Positions 17,284 through 26,537 are shown, counted from the first letter of the stretch. The stretch is DNA of 64,000 nucleotides from CAYRNY01 sp964425755 (GCA_964425755.1 CAYRNY010000007.1:62001-126000), one strand, 5' to 3'. Made by a program: numbers and translations. Notes: a model not told the origin generated them from the sequence alone.

Positions 17284-18096
17284 ATGCCGAGGCGCAACTG
17301 GAACAAAGTGTTCGTGACCGGTGCGACCGGTTTCGTCGGGCTGCGCGTGGTCAGCGCGCTGATCGAAGCCGGGGCCGATGTCACCGTGCTGGTGCAGCCC
17401 GACCTGCAAGACAGGCTCGGCCCGCTGCGCCGCCACGTGCGCATGGTGCCCGGCAATGTGTGGAACCCGGCCAGCCTCAAGGGACGCTCGCGCGGGCACG
17501 GCGTCGTGATCCACCTCGTCGGCAGCATGCGCGCCCAGCCCGAACGCGGCCTGACGTTCCACCAGTTGAACTTGGCCCCGGCGCGCAACGCGGTGAGCAT
17601 GGCGGTGAGCGACGGCGTGCCGTATTTCGTGCTGCTCAGCGCGGCGAGCCGCCCGCCCGGCGTCTCGATCGAGTACCTGCGCAGCAAGCGCGAAGCCGAG
17701 GAATACCTGCGCAACAGCGGCCTGCGCTGGGCGATCGTCCGCGCGCCGGTGCTGTTCGAGCGCGAGCAGTACGGCGGGCAGTTTTTCGCGTTGCTTTCGT
17801 GGGTCGGTGCGCTGCCGTTGCTGCGCGTCTTTTTTGGGCGGCGCGCGCCGTTGCCGGTGGATATCGTCGCGCGCGGGATCGCGCAGGCGGCCCTGCAGGA
17901 CGAACTGCCGCGCAACCAGACGCTCTTCGCAGGGGATCTGCGGCGGTTGGGACGTGTCAAGCGCGAGGGGCCGCAGAAGCGCGGCCCCCTGTACCGCACG
18001 CAACGCGGCAACCCGTCCCCCGTCGACCTGCCGGACGACGACATCCCCTTCGGCTGGTTGCCCCCGCCGCCGCGCGATGACAACCCCGATCGTTGA
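17284..18096 (+). CDS. NAD(P)-binding protein, atypical SDR (NDUFA9/epimerase-like)
   Basis: A 270-aa Rossmann-fold protein of the atypical extended SDR group. The N-terminal GxxGxxG motif is VTGATGFVGLRVV (residues 11-23). VVIHLVGSMRAQPERGLTF and YLRSKREAEEYLRNSGLRWAIVRAPVLF are typical of NmrA/NDUFA9-like proteins, where the usual YxxxK is written YLRSK. Substrate unknown; related proteins act in quinone or complex I assembly or as nucleotide sensors. It has no clear operon partner, being convergent with the aldo/keto reductase. Confidence 0.78.
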   Translation: MPRRNWNKVFVTGATGFVGLRVVSALIEAGADVTVLVQPDLQDRLGPLRRHVRMVPGNVWNPASLKGRSRGHGVVIHLVGSMRAQPERGLTFHQLNLAPARNAVSMAVSDGVPYFVLLSAASRPPGVSIEYLRSKREAEEYLRNSGLRWAIVRAPVLFEREQYGGQFFALLSWVGALPLLRVFFGRRAPLPVDIVARGIAQAALQDELPRNQTLFAGDLRRLGRVKREGPQKRGPLYRTQRGNPSPVDLPDDDIPFGWLPPPPRDDNPDR

Positions 18097-18137
18097 CCGC
18101 CAATACACGCAGCCCATGACCGGCGGCAGCCGGGCTG

Positions 18138-19118
<981 letters not shown>

Positions 19119-19188
19119 AATAACCGTCTCCTTATTGACTGGTATGGGTTCAGCATGGGTTAAAGGTGTTACGTCACCTGACGCCACC

Positions 19189-19584
19189 TCACGGCGCGAG
19201 GACAACCGCCTCGCCTTCGAGCACCAGTGTGCCGTCCTGGTTGGTGCAGCGCGTCGCCAGCGTCACGATGTTGTGGCGCTCGCGCACCTGGACCACCTCG
19301 ACCGTCGCCGTGATCGTATCGCCGATGTAGACCGGCGCTTTGAAGTCCAGGCTCTGGCGCATGTAGATCGTGCCCTCGCCGGGCAGATCGTTGCCGATGG
19401 TCGCGGAGATCAGGCTGGCGGTCAGCATCCCGTGCACGATGCGCCGCCCGAAGCGCGTCCCGGCGGCGTAGTCGTCATCCAGATGCACCGGGTTGGTGTC
19501 TCCGGACGTTTGGGCGAAGGCGTGCACGTCCGCATCGCTAAAGGTCTTGGTCCGGCTGGCGGTCATTCCGATTTCTAGCGGCAT
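19189..19584 (-). CDS. MaoC-family (R)-specific dehydratase, hot-dog fold
   Basis: A 131-aa single hot-dog-domain protein. The hydratase-2 signature SGDTNPVHLDDDYA (27-40) holds the catalytic Asp and His, and FGRRIVHGMLTASLIS follows, as in (R)-specific enoyl-CoA hydratases. It likely hydrates or dehydrates 3-hydroxyacyl-CoA. The start at 19584 has GGGAG 6 nt upstream; a much longer frame extends upstream but overlaps the phosphatase gene and lacks homologous character. It lies between the histidine phosphatase and the aldo/keto reductase, all on one strand. Confidence 0.88.
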   Translation of the reverse strand: MPLEIGMTASRTKTFSDADVHAFAQTSGDTNPVHLDDDYAAGTRFGRRIVHGMLTASLISATIGNDLPGEGTIYMRQSLDFKAPVYIGDTITATVEVVQVRERHNIVTLATRCTNQDGTLVLEGEAVVLAP

Positions 19585-19676
19585 GGTCTCCCGTCCTTTC
19601 AGTGGCAACAACGCAGGCACCAGCACATGCGCCGACTCTACACCGCGCCGGGGCTGCACGCCAACCCGCCACGCCG

Positions 19677-20300
19677 CTAAGCGTGCAACCGGTCCCCCAG
19701 GTGTGCCGTATCGTTCAGCCGGTGCAGTACGGTCCCGTTGGAATAGTAGCGCAGCTCGGAAACCGACGTGTTGTCCAGGTTGAAATTGAGGAACCGGTCC
19801 GGCGCGATCCCGACCGCCACACAGATCAGCAAGCGCAGCAGTTGCCCGTGCGCGACCAGCAGCACAGATTCGTCCTCGGGATGCGTGCTTTCCAGGTCGC
19901 CCAGCAGCGACTCGATCCGCGCGACACACGCGGATAACGTCTCCGCGCCCGCCGGGACGTGCTCGCGATCGGCCTGGTAGGCGGCGACCTGCGCCGGGTA
20001 GCGGGTGACGATCTCGCCCCAGGTCAACCCTTCCCAGATGCCTTTTGACGGCTCGCGCAAGCGGGGATCGACGGTGAGTTCAAGCTGCGGGTGTTCGGCC
20101 ACGATGATCTGCGCCGTTAGCAAGGCGCGCTGCAGGTCGCTGGTGTACGCCGCGTCAAAGTGATCCTCGCTCAGGTGCCGCGCCAGCCGCATCGCCTGGG
20201 CACGACCCTGCACCGTCAGCGGGACGTCGCTCGCCCCCTGCAAGCGGCGCTCACGGTTGTACGTCGTCTCGCCGTGCCGCACCAGGATCAGGCGTCGCAT
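19677..20300 (-). CDS. Histidine phosphatase family protein (PGM/CobC-like)
   Basis: A 207-aa member of the phosphoglycerate-mutase-like histidine phosphatases. The phosphoacceptor motif LILVRHGETTYNRERRLQG is at the N-terminus, YTSDLQRALLTAQII follows, and the second catalytic histidine is in VLLVAHGQLLRLL. Substrate is uncertain: alpha-ribazole phosphate, small phospho-metabolites or phosphoglycerate. I chose ATG 20300, eight bases after CAGGAG, rather than the in-frame GTG two codons earlier. Confidence 0.87.
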   Translation of the reverse strand: MRRLILVRHGETTYNRERRLQGASDVPLTVQGRAQAMRLARHLSEDHFDAAYTSDLQRALLTAQIIVAEHPQLELTVDPRLREPSKGIWEGLTWGEIVTRYPAQVAAYQADREHVPAGAETLSACVARIESLLGDLESTHPEDESVLLVAHGQLLRLLICVAVGIAPDRFLNFNLDNTSVSELRYYSNGTVLHRLNDTAHLGDRLHA

Positions 20301-20659
20301 ACGCACAACTCCTGCAGACCGAGCCGCGAGCCGCGCGGCAAGTCAGGGGATACTACGGAAGTGCGGCATGCGCACACCATCCGCACGGGTGCGTCAGGGG
20401 GTGGTTCGTCAAGAGCGTGGGGTTCGCTACACATCGCTTCATTCGCGTCTAACGGCATTCGCGGCGGGCCGTGGCCCAGATCGCCCCGCCTTTACTTGTA
20501 AGCATAGCAGTTTTTCGTATTCGCGCCATTCGCCCCGGCATGGTGGGCGCTGCAGGTTCCACGGGGGGCGGGGGTTGCGCACCGGTGCGCGCTGCGCTAC
20601 AGTGTGCGGCACATTGAAACCACGATCATCACGCGGGCAGACCGCCAGGATAAACCGGC
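20301..20659. other. Spacer between divergent phosphatase and phosphoesterase genes
   Basis: No coding signal is convincing here. On the plus strand it contains a promoter with an internal perfect palindrome, described separately. No clear promoter for the histidine phosphatase on the minus strand is visible. Confidence 0.4.
20575..20603 (+). promoter_or_regulatory. Promoter with 14-bp perfect palindrome in the spacer
   Basis: TTGCGC (20575-20580), 17-nt spacer, TACAGT (20598-20603). GCGCACCGGTGCGC (20577-20590) is a perfect palindrome overlapping the -35 and spacer and could be an operator for the phosphoesterase gene 57 nt downstream. Confidence 0.45.
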
Positions 20660-21445
20660 ATGCTTACCTTCATCCACCTCAGCGATACACACATCACGTC
20701 GGACGGTGCGGCGTTTAATGGCATCGATCCGGTGGCCCACCTGCGGGCGTTCGTCGCGCAGGTGAACACCTTCCCGCAGCGGCCCGACTTCGTGCTGCAC
20801 ACGGGCGATATTTCCAACGACCGGGGCGCAGACTCGTACCGCCGCGCGCAGGCGGCACTGGCCGACCTCGCCGTGCCGCTGTACGTCGTGAACGGCAACC
20901 ACGACGACCGCGCGCTCATGCGCGCCATGCTGGGCGCGCCTGCCGGGCCGGGCGGCGATCCGGCGGCTCCGCTGGATTACACGTTCGAGGTGCGGGACGA
21001 GCGCTTCCTGGTGCTGGACGCGGCCAGCACGCACGTGCGCGCCCCGCTGGGCCATCTGAGCGAGGCACAACTCGCGCTGGCACGCGCAGAAGCCACGCCG
21101 GACGGGCCGCCGCTGACCGTGTGCGTGCATTACCCGCCCTTCAGAATGGGATCGCCCTGGCTGGACGACAACATGATCCTGACCAACGGCACGGCGCTCC
21201 ACGCGGCGCTGCTCCCTGCGCGGGAACGGCTGCGCGGGGTGTTCTTCGGGCACCTGCACCGGAGCTGCCAGATCACGCGCGACGGGATCGCGTACATTAG
21301 CGGCCCAAGCCTCGCACCGGGGTACGAATGGCGGCCCTGGACGCAAAGCCCCACCAGCGACGAACACTTCCCACCGGCCTACAACGTGGTGCAGTACAAC
21401 GGGGACCAGGTCACCGTGCAGCAGTACGCACTGCCGCGCCTGTAG
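20660..21445 (+). CDS. Calcineurin-like metallophosphoesterase (CpdA/GpdQ type)
   Basis: A 261-aa dinuclear metallophosphoesterase. All five blocks are present: HLSDTHIT (7-14), LHTGDISNDRG (near 49-57), VNGNHDDR (near 76-83), VHYPPF (near 155) and FGHLHRS (near 196). The class III cyclic-nucleotide phosphodiesterase and glycerophosphodiesterase subgroups share this pattern, so the substrate may be cAMP or another phosphodiester. No signal peptide; cytoplasmic. Ribosome site AGGA 9-10 nt upstream. Followed by a hairpin and then the convergent tRNA-Glu gene. Confidence 0.88.
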   Translation: MLTFIHLSDTHITSDGAAFNGIDPVAHLRAFVAQVNTFPQRPDFVLHTGDISNDRGADSYRRAQAALADLAVPLYVVNGNHDDRALMRAMLGAPAGPGGDPAAPLDYTFEVRDERFLVLDAASTHVRAPLGHLSEAQLALARAEATPDGPPLTVCVHYPPFRMGSPWLDDNMILTNGTALHAALLPARERLRGVFFGHLHRSCQITRDGIAYISGPSLAPGYEWRPWTQSPTSDEHFPPAYNVVQYNGDQVTVQQYALPRL

Positions 21446-21457
21446 CCCCTGACGAAA

Positions 21458-21483
21458 CAGCGGCGCTCAGACGAACGCCGCTG
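21458..21483 (+). terminator. Hairpin after the phosphoesterase gene
   Basis: CAGCGGCG pairs with CGCCGCTG around a 10-nt loop, 12 nt past the stop codon. No T-tract follows, so the terminator call is tentative. Confidence 0.5.
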
Positions 21484-21495
21484 CAACACACCGTA

Positions 21496-21533
21496 TAAAA
21501 ATGAAAGAGCGACACGGATGCAGGTGTCGCTCT
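21496..21533 (-). terminator. Terminator of tRNA-Glu
   Basis: AGAGCGACAC (21506-21515) and GTGTCGCTCT (21524-21533) form a perfect 10-bp stem. On the minus strand it runs into a T-rich tract (TTTCATTTTTAT), 9 nt downstream of the tRNA 3' end. Confidence 0.82.
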
Positions 21534-21541
21534 CTCTGCTG

Positions 21542-21614
21542 TGCCCCTACGGGGATTCGAACCCCGGTCTTCACCTTGAAAGGGTGACATCCTGGTCCTC
21601 TAGACGATAGGGGC
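21542..21614 (-). tRNA. tRNA-Glu (anticodon UUC)
   Basis: Read on the minus strand, GCCCCTA pairs with TAGGGGC as the acceptor stem, with discriminator A. The D arm has the CGTCTAGAGG pattern, the anticodon stem TCACC/GGTGA encloses CTTTCAA (anticodon TTC), and the T loop is GGTTCGAATCC. CCA is not encoded. It has its own promoter and terminator. Confidence 0.96.
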
Positions 21615-21626
21615 GCAACGTCGGTG

Positions 21627-21656
21627 ATTTTACCATGCACCCTGGAAGAGCGTCAA
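21627..21656 (-). promoter_or_regulatory. Promoter of tRNA-Glu
   Basis: On the minus strand TTGACG and TAAAAT are separated by 18 nt, with the -10 placed 12 nt before the tRNA 5' end. Confidence 0.72.
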
Positions 21657-22000
21657 GGACCAATCAAACGGGGTAGTGTATCTTGGTAGTGTATCCTTCG
21701 CGGTTGACATGTTGCATGCTGCCCGCGTGAATATGCGACCTCGCCGCTCGCCTTGCGCTGTAAGCACAAGGCTATGCACCGGTCAGACCGTAAAAACGGC
21801 CCTGATTTGCAGGAACGGGATCGTTTGTTGAGCGCCCTTTCAGGGTGTGACCGGTAAATAGCCCCGTACTTGCAGTGCGGGGCAGGGATCGATCCCTGTG
21901 CTGCTACGATTCAACCGTATTCGATACACAACCTCAAACGGCGGTGACCGGTGCGGGTCACCGCCGTGCGAACGCGCAAGGATGTTACATCCCGGCGTGC
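21657..22000. other. Non-coding spacer with several small hairpins
   Basis: No protein gene is supported. It contains a hairpin GCCCCGTAC/GTGCGGGGC near 21863-21885, the short palindrome AGGGATCGATCCCT, and the strong hairpin ending the Met-rich gene. A TTGACA at about 21706 on the plus strand has no gene downstream, so a small RNA cannot be excluded. Confidence 0.35.
21939..21966 (-). terminator. Terminator of the Met/Trp-rich secreted protein gene
   Basis: CGGCGGTGACC and GGTCACCGCCG form a perfect 11-bp stem with a 6-nt loop, 34 nt beyond the stop; on the minus strand it is followed by TTTGAGGTTG, a weak T-tract. Confidence 0.65.
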
Positions 22001-22624
22001 TTACCGTCGCATGCCCGGCCCGCGACCGCCATGCATGTCGCGTCCGTGCATCCCGCCGGGACGACCCCAGAACCCCGCTGCCGGGCCGTCCTCATCCCAC
22101 ATCGGGCAGTTCTCCAGCCACTCGGCCCACTCTTCGGGCATTTCCTCGCTATCGAAGCGCCACATCATGCCGGGGCCAAACGGCAGGTCCTCGTACCCTT
22201 CGGGCAGTTCCTCGCCGCTGTAGAAATACCACATCATGCCCCCGCCAGGACCGAAGCCGGGCGGCAGGGCTTCCCAATCCTCAGGCAGCGTTTCCGGCAT
22301 GTTCGCGAACCATTCGGCCCACTCTTCGGGCAGGTCGTCCGGGTCCACGCCCCACAGCATACCAGGACCAAAGCCGCGCGGCATCGCGTCCCAGTCTTCG
22401 GGCAGTTCGTCGCCGCTGTAGTAGTGCCACATCATGCCGCGACCGTAAGGCACGTCATCCGGCAGATCGTCGGGGTCCAGGCCCCACATGGGGCACGGGA
22501 ATCGATCACCCGGGAGATCGTCTTCGCCGTCTTGCGCCAGCGCGGGCACGAAGCCCCCAACCGCCAGCGCCGCGACCAGTGCGATCACCAACGTCCCTAT
22601 CATCAGACCGTAACGGTTTGTCAT
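22001..22624 (-). CDS. Secreted Met/Trp-rich protein with internal repeats
   Basis: A 207-aa exported protein of unknown family. A signal peptide (TM core about 6-27) ends at VPALA-QD (about 30). The mature part is acidic and repetitive: GMMWHYYSGDELPEDW, PGMLWGVDPDDLPEEW, GMMWYFYSGEELPEGY and PGMMWRFDSEEMPEEW are variants of one roughly 42-45-residue unit, and the tail is Gly-Met-His-Arg-rich (GGMHGRDMHGG). Clustered Met, His and Trp next to acidic residues suggest extracytoplasmic metal binding, perhaps copper; this is inference. GAGGAG 9 nt upstream fixes the start. It is directly downstream of, and on the same strand as, a two-component system whose sensor is also Met-rich outside. Confidence 0.72.
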   Translation of the reverse strand: MTNRYGLMIGTLVIALVAALAVGGFVPALAQDGEDDLPGDRFPCPMWGLDPDDLPDDVPYGRGMMWHYYSGDELPEDWDAMPRGFGPGMLWGVDPDDLPEEWAEWFANMPETLPEDWEALPPGFGPGGGMMWYFYSGEELPEGYEDLPFGPGMMWRFDSEEMPEEWAEWLENCPMWDEDGPAAGFWGRPGGMHGRDMHGGRGPGMRR

Positions 22625-22716
22625 TGTCGTTCTGCTCCTCTCATCGTGCGAGATGTATGGTCTCATCAGTTGTCAACAGCATAACCACACTTGTTGAAGC
22701 TACCGTGACAGAAATG

Positions 22717-22734
22717 TGAAGATCTGATGAAGAT
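22717..22734. promoter_or_regulatory. Candidate response-regulator box (direct repeat, 11-nt period)
   Basis: TGAAGAT occurs at 22717-22723 and 22728-22734, exactly 11 nt apart. That is the spacing at which OmpR/PhoB-type dimers bind direct repeats. It lies upstream of the Met-rich protein gene and touches the sensor stop codon; a TTGACA (22671-22676, minus) is downstream of it. Confidence 0.35.
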
Positions 22735-23846
22735 CACGCCAGGGGCAACGTGAAGATGAACGTGCTGCCCTGCCCCAGGCCGGGACTCTCGGCCCAGATG
22801 CGCCCACCGTGCGCCTCGACGATATGCCGCGCGATGGTGAGGCCGATCCCGCTGCCGCCGCTGGTGCGCGCGCGCGACTTGTCCACGCGGTAGAAGCGTT
22901 GGAATACCCGCGTGAGGTCTTCGGCAGCCAGGCCCGCGCCGGTGTCCTGCACCGCGACGCGCAGCATGGAATCCGCCTGCGCCACCCGCACCGACACGCG
23001 CCCGCCGCGTGGGGTGTATTGCAGCGCGTTCCCCAGCAGGTTGATCAGGACCTGCACCACGCGGTCACGGTCCACCAACACGGGCGGCAGCGCGTGCACG
23101 TCCATCACGTCAAGCTGCACGCCTTTGTCGGCAAACTGCGGGCGCAGCCGCGCGACCGCGTCCGCGACGAGCGTGCTGACCGGGTGGCGCTCGCGCAGTA
23201 GCTCAAAACTGGCCTCAGCGCGAGAGAGTTCTTGCAGGTCACGTGCCAGACGCTCCAACCGCGTCGCCTCGTCGTGGATCAGTTGGAACGTCTCCGGCGT
23301 CGCGGGGATGACGCCGTCCTGCAAACCTTCCATGAAGCCCTTGATGCTCGACAGCGGGGTTTTCAGTTCGTGGCTCACGTCCCCGATCAACTGCTGGCGG
23401 ATGGCTTCGGTCTCCGCCAGGGCCGCCGCCATGCGATTGAAGCTATCGATCAGGTCACCGAGTTCGTCGCTCCGGGCGTAACTCAGACGCTGGTCGTAGT
23501 GCCCTTCCGCGATGGTGTTGCTGGCGGCGCTCAGACGCCGGATCGGGGCCAGAATGCCCCGGCTGATGGCCCAGCTCACCACGCCCGCCGCTACCAGCGC
23601 CGCCAGCGCTGCACGCACGAGCGCATCGGTCACAGCGTTGTGAAACTGCCGGTCGAGGTCCGCCTCGAACGTTTCGAGCGGGGCACCGCGCATCATGCCG
23701 CCGCGCATCATGCTGCCGCCCATGTGCCCGGCCATGTAGTCGGTGAAGCTCGCGGGGGTGAACAGCGCCATCGAAACCGCCAGCACGCCCAACGTGACCG
23801 CCGCCACCAGCAGGTACGAGAGAAAGAAGCGCCCGGTTAACCGCAT
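22734..23846 (-). CDS. Sensor histidine kinase with Met/His-rich sensor loop
   Basis: A 370-aa membrane histidine kinase. TM1 (about 8-30) and TM2 (about 78-97) bracket a short extracytoplasmic segment containing YMAGHMGGSMMRGGMMRG (37-54). A HAMP domain follows (SRGILAPIRRLSAASNTIA), then HisKA with phospho-acceptor H159 (DVSHELKTPLSSIKG), and an HATPase_c domain with N box NLLGNALQYTP, G1 DTGAGL and GSGIGLTIARHIVEAHGG. Such a tiny Met/His-rich loop suggests direct metal sensing (copper or silver). It overlaps the response regulator gene by 10 nt, so the pair is translationally coupled. Confidence 0.93.
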   Translation of the reverse strand: MRLTGRFFLSYLLVAAVTLGVLAVSMALFTPASFTDYMAGHMGGSMMRGGMMRGAPLETFEADLDRQFHNAVTDALVRAALAALVAAGVVSWAISRGILAPIRRLSAASNTIAEGHYDQRLSYARSDELGDLIDSFNRMAAALAETEAIRQQLIGDVSHELKTPLSSIKGFMEGLQDGVIPATPETFQLIHDEATRLERLARDLQELSRAEASFELLRERHPVSTLVADAVARLRPQFADKGVQLDVMDVHALPPVLVDRDRVVQVLINLLGNALQYTPRGGRVSVRVAQADSMLRVAVQDTGAGLAAEDLTRVFQRFYRVDKSRARTSGGSGIGLTIARHIVEAHGGRIWAESPGLGQGSTFIFTLPLA

Positions 23847-24550
23847 GGGTCGGCCTCAAACTTGTACCCGACACCGCGCACCGTCACGATGAACTGTGGG
23901 GCTGCCGGGTCGGGCTCGAGCTTCTGGCGAATGCGCCCGATGTGCACATCGACGACGCGTTCGTCACCGTAGAAATCGTAGCCCCACACCCGCTCTAGCA
24001 ACTGCGTGCGGCTGAGTACCATGCCCGCGTGTTGGGCCAGCGCCAACAGCAGCTTGAACTCCAGCGCCGTGAGCTCGACCGGCTGGTCATCGCGGTACAC
24101 TTCGTAGCGCGCCGGGTGGATGCGCACGCGCTGAAAACACAACACGTCGTCGTCATCCTGTGCCGGCGACGCGTCGCCGGACGCAGCCGCGCGCCCGCGT
24201 TTGAGAATCGCCTTCACGCGGGCGACCAGTTCGCGCGGGCTGAAGGGCTTGGTCAGGTAATCGTCCGCGCCCAGCGTCAGGCCGATCACGCGGTCGGGTT
24301 CTTCGGATTTGGCGGTGAGCATCAGCACGTAGACATCCGACTCCTGCCGGATGCGGCGCAGCAGGTCCAGCCCGTCCAGCCCCGGCAGCATGATATCCAG
24401 CACGACCAGGTCGGGCTGGTGCTCGCGGAACATCTCCAGGCCGGTGACGCCATCGGCGGCGATGTGTACGGTGTACCCTTCCGCCAGCAGGTAGGCCTCA
24501 ACCAGGCGCTGGATGTTTTCTTCGTCGTCGATGATCAGGATCGTGGTCAT
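23837..24550 (-). CDS. OmpR/PhoB-family response regulator
   Basis: A 237-aa two-domain regulator. The receiver domain has acidic D8/D9 pair, phospho-acceptor D52 (VVLDIMLPGLDG), LTAKSEE and K near 102 (DYLTKPFSP). The C-terminal winged helix (LTALEFKLLLALAQHAG, VWGYDFYGDERVVDVHIGRIRQKLE) binds DNA. It is cognate to the overlapping sensor kinase downstream and probably controls the neighbouring Met-rich secreted protein. Confidence 0.95.
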   Translation of the reverse strand: MTTILIIDDEENIQRLVEAYLLAEGYTVHIAADGVTGLEMFREHQPDLVVLDIMLPGLDGLDLLRRIRQESDVYVLMLTAKSEEPDRVIGLTLGADDYLTKPFSPRELVARVKAILKRGRAAASGDASPAQDDDDVLCFQRVRIHPARYEVYRDDQPVELTALEFKLLLALAQHAGMVLSRTQLLERVWGYDFYGDERVVDVHIGRIRQKLEPDPAAPQFIVTVRGVGYKFEADPCG

Positions 24551-24648
24551 ACGATGCCGGAGTCCTCAGTGTGTGCCAGTATCTGCATCTAGTGTACCAG
24601 ATTGCCCCTGCCGGTCCGGCCTGGATGCACGCCACGCCAGAAACGCCA

Positions 24649-24676
24649 ATCGCCCCGGCACAAGCGCCGGGGCGAT
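24649..24676 (-). terminator. Hairpin after the secreted 300-aa protein gene
   Basis: ATCGCCCCGGC pairs perfectly with GCCGGGGCGAT over 11 bp with a 6-nt loop, 34 nt past the stop at 24711. Only a short T-run follows on the minus strand, so it may also insulate the two-component operon beginning at 24550. Confidence 0.6.
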
Positions 24677-24710
24677 GGTATTCGTCGCTGGTACTGCTGG
24701 CGAGGGCGTG

Positions 24711-25613
24711 CTATTCGGCTTCCTCATATTCCACGATGACGGTCGGCAGCGGCGCGCCGTTCCAGACCTCGTCATAGTTCGGGGCCAGCGTCTCGACGGG
24801 CAGCCACAGGTAATCGCACACGTAGATCACCTTGTAGTACTGCTCGCTTTCGTCCAACCCGATCGCGCGTAGTGTCGTCCCTTCAGGGAGCACATGCACG
24901 GTAGGCCCGCCGGGCTTCCAAAATACCGGCGCATCCTCCACAACCGACGCACCGACAGCCGATTCGGGAATCTCCATCAACACGTCACAGCCCGGCTTGA
25001 GCGCGGTTGTCGTGCCGGAGTCGCCCTCTTCATCGTCGGCGAAGGAATAATACGCCGTGCCCAACCAGCTATAGCCGGGGTTTTTGGCAGCCCCGAACGG
25101 CCAGCCGTAATTCCCCCACCCGGCAAAGATCGTCAGTTCGGCATTCGTAACGGTGACCTGCGCCGGGTCCTCATAATTGTACATGTAGTACGTGTTCATC
25201 CCCGTTTCGGGATTGAACGTAAAGCCACCATGGAAGTAAAATCCATGCGTTTCGCCTGCCGTCAGATCAAAACCACTGATCGAAACGTAAGTCGGGTTGC
25301 CCTGCCCCTGGCCGGTGACCGTTTGCGACGTGAGCAGCGTCCACGCCCCCGTCGCATTGTCGAGATCATCCCCCGCCGAGCCGGGTTTGTGGTAGATCGA
25401 GATCGTAGTTTCAACGGCGGCAAGGTGCAGGTCGAACCCCGTAAGTGTGAGGTCAACCGCCGGCATAAAATCCACAAACGCCCCACCGCTGATATAGCTG
25501 TTATCAAAACCGGTCGAGATAGAGCCTGTGGCCGCATTTGCTGCCGGCGCCGGCAGAATCAATGCGACCAGCAAGGCAAGCAGCGTGATCGGATAAAGAC
25601 GCCGTGACGACAT
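24711..25613 (-). CDS. Secreted hypothetical protein, 300 aa
   Basis: An exported protein with a clear signal peptide (LLALLVALILPAPAANAATG; cleavage near 27). The mature N-terminal part (about 30-190) is rich in Ser, Thr, Gly and aromatic residues and looks like a beta-sandwich (FDNSYISGGAFVDFMP, LTGFDLHLAAVETTISIYH, GETHGFYFHGGF). A C-terminal module (about 205-300) has two Cys and an SH3b-like pattern (PTVHVLPEGTTLRAIG, WLPVETLAP). I do not recognise the family. It has its own upstream AT-rich region and a hairpin behind it, so it is probably monocistronic. Confidence 0.68.
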   Translation of the reverse strand: MSSRRLYPITLLALLVALILPAPAANAATGSISTGFDNSYISGGAFVDFMPAVDLTLTGFDLHLAAVETTISIYHKPGSAGDDLDNATGAWTLLTSQTVTGQGQGNPTYVSISGFDLTAGETHGFYFHGGFTFNPETGMNTYYMYNYEDPAQVTVTNAELTIFAGWGNYGWPFGAAKNPGYSWLGTAYYSFADDEEGDSGTTTALKPGCDVLMEIPESAVGASVVEDAPVFWKPGGPTVHVLPEGTTLRAIGLDESEQYYKVIYVCDYLWLPVETLAPNYDEVWNGAPLPTVIVEYEEAE

Positions 25614-25781
25614 AATAAATTACTCCCCGGATAAACCATAGCTGCCACAGTGCGATTAAGCTCTACGCAGCAGCACTTCATCGGACGATATAAATTGGCA
25701 TTCGCTTCGCCTGTTGCATCTATTGTAAGACAGAAAATTAGAAATGAACATACAAACTGTGAAAAAATTGTACGAAAATGT

Positions 25782-26528
25782 TTACCTATTTTCAACGAAA
25801 CATCCCGCCGCGCTTGGATGATCCAGCACCAGCACATCCCCCGGCACAGCGCGGATTACCCACAACACGATCGCGTCACCCACTGCCCCCGCGATCAGCA
25901 TCGCACTGACGAGCATCAGCGGGCCGCTGGCGATCAGCAGCGCGACGACCGCCGGTACGACACCGGTCACGAGGCCCGGCATCGCCGTGCCAACGCGGTA
26001 CGCCCGCGCGGGGATCGGCACGGCGACGTGCGCGTAAGGGCTGAGCGCCTTCCACGCAAACCCAAACGAGATATTGCGCCAGCTCACCCTGCCGGCGATC
26101 ATCCACGTCACGGCGTGAATGACCTCGTGCAGCACGATCAACACGACCACCGCGATCAGCACGCCGAACGCGGTGTGTTCGGCGGGCCATCCCGACTCGA
26201 CGAGCTGTTCGCTGCCGTACAGCGCGACGAACGGCGCGAGTGTCAGCGGCAGCAGCACAAAGCTGAGCCACAACGCCGGGCCGTTGATGCGCTCCATCGG
26301 GATCGACACGTCGCGGTAGCCTGGCGGGGGGGCGTGCTCGCCGTGCGTGCGCCGTTTCGCGGCGGCATCCGCTGCCGCGGCTTTGCGGCCCGCCAGCGCG
26401 ACGATCGCCGTCCCGGCCACCATCAGTAACAACGGCAGCGCGAACACCTGCGGGCGGCTCAAGAGCCACCCCACGCCGATCCCGAACACACCGCCGCCGA
26501 TCAACTGCCACACTGTCGTCTTCGACAT
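25782..26528 (-). CDS. DUF3267-type putative membrane zinc protease
   Basis: A 248-aa integral membrane protein with about six TM helices. The gluzincin-type HEVIH motif lies in VVLIVLHEVIHAVTWMIAG inside a TM segment near 130-147, followed by WKALSPYAHVAVPIPARAYR, the DUF3267 core. A late HPSAAGC motif (about 238-244) is the usual C-terminal Asp/His signature of the family. Likely an intramembrane or membrane-anchored peptidase of unknown substrate. It ends 10 nt downstream of the tocopherol-cyclase-like gene on the same strand, suggesting co-transcription. Confidence 0.82.
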   Translation of the reverse strand: MSKTTVWQLIGGGVFGIGVGWLLSRPQVFALPLLLMVAGTAIVALAGRKAAAADAAAKRRTHGEHAPPPGYRDVSIPMERINGPALWLSFVLLPLTLAPFVALYGSEQLVESGWPAEHTAFGVLIAVVVLIVLHEVIHAVTWMIAGRVSWRNISFGFAWKALSPYAHVAVPIPARAYRVGTAMPGLVTGVVPAVVALLIASGPLMLVSAMLIAGAVGDAIVLWVIRAVPGDVLVLDHPSAAGCFVENR

Positions 26529-26537
26529 GCCTGCTCC

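Noticed and set aside
21875..22719. Two overlapping plus-strand frames opposite the Met-rich gene
   Set aside because: They are antisense to a gene with signal peptide, ribosome site and terminator; their products are low-complexity.
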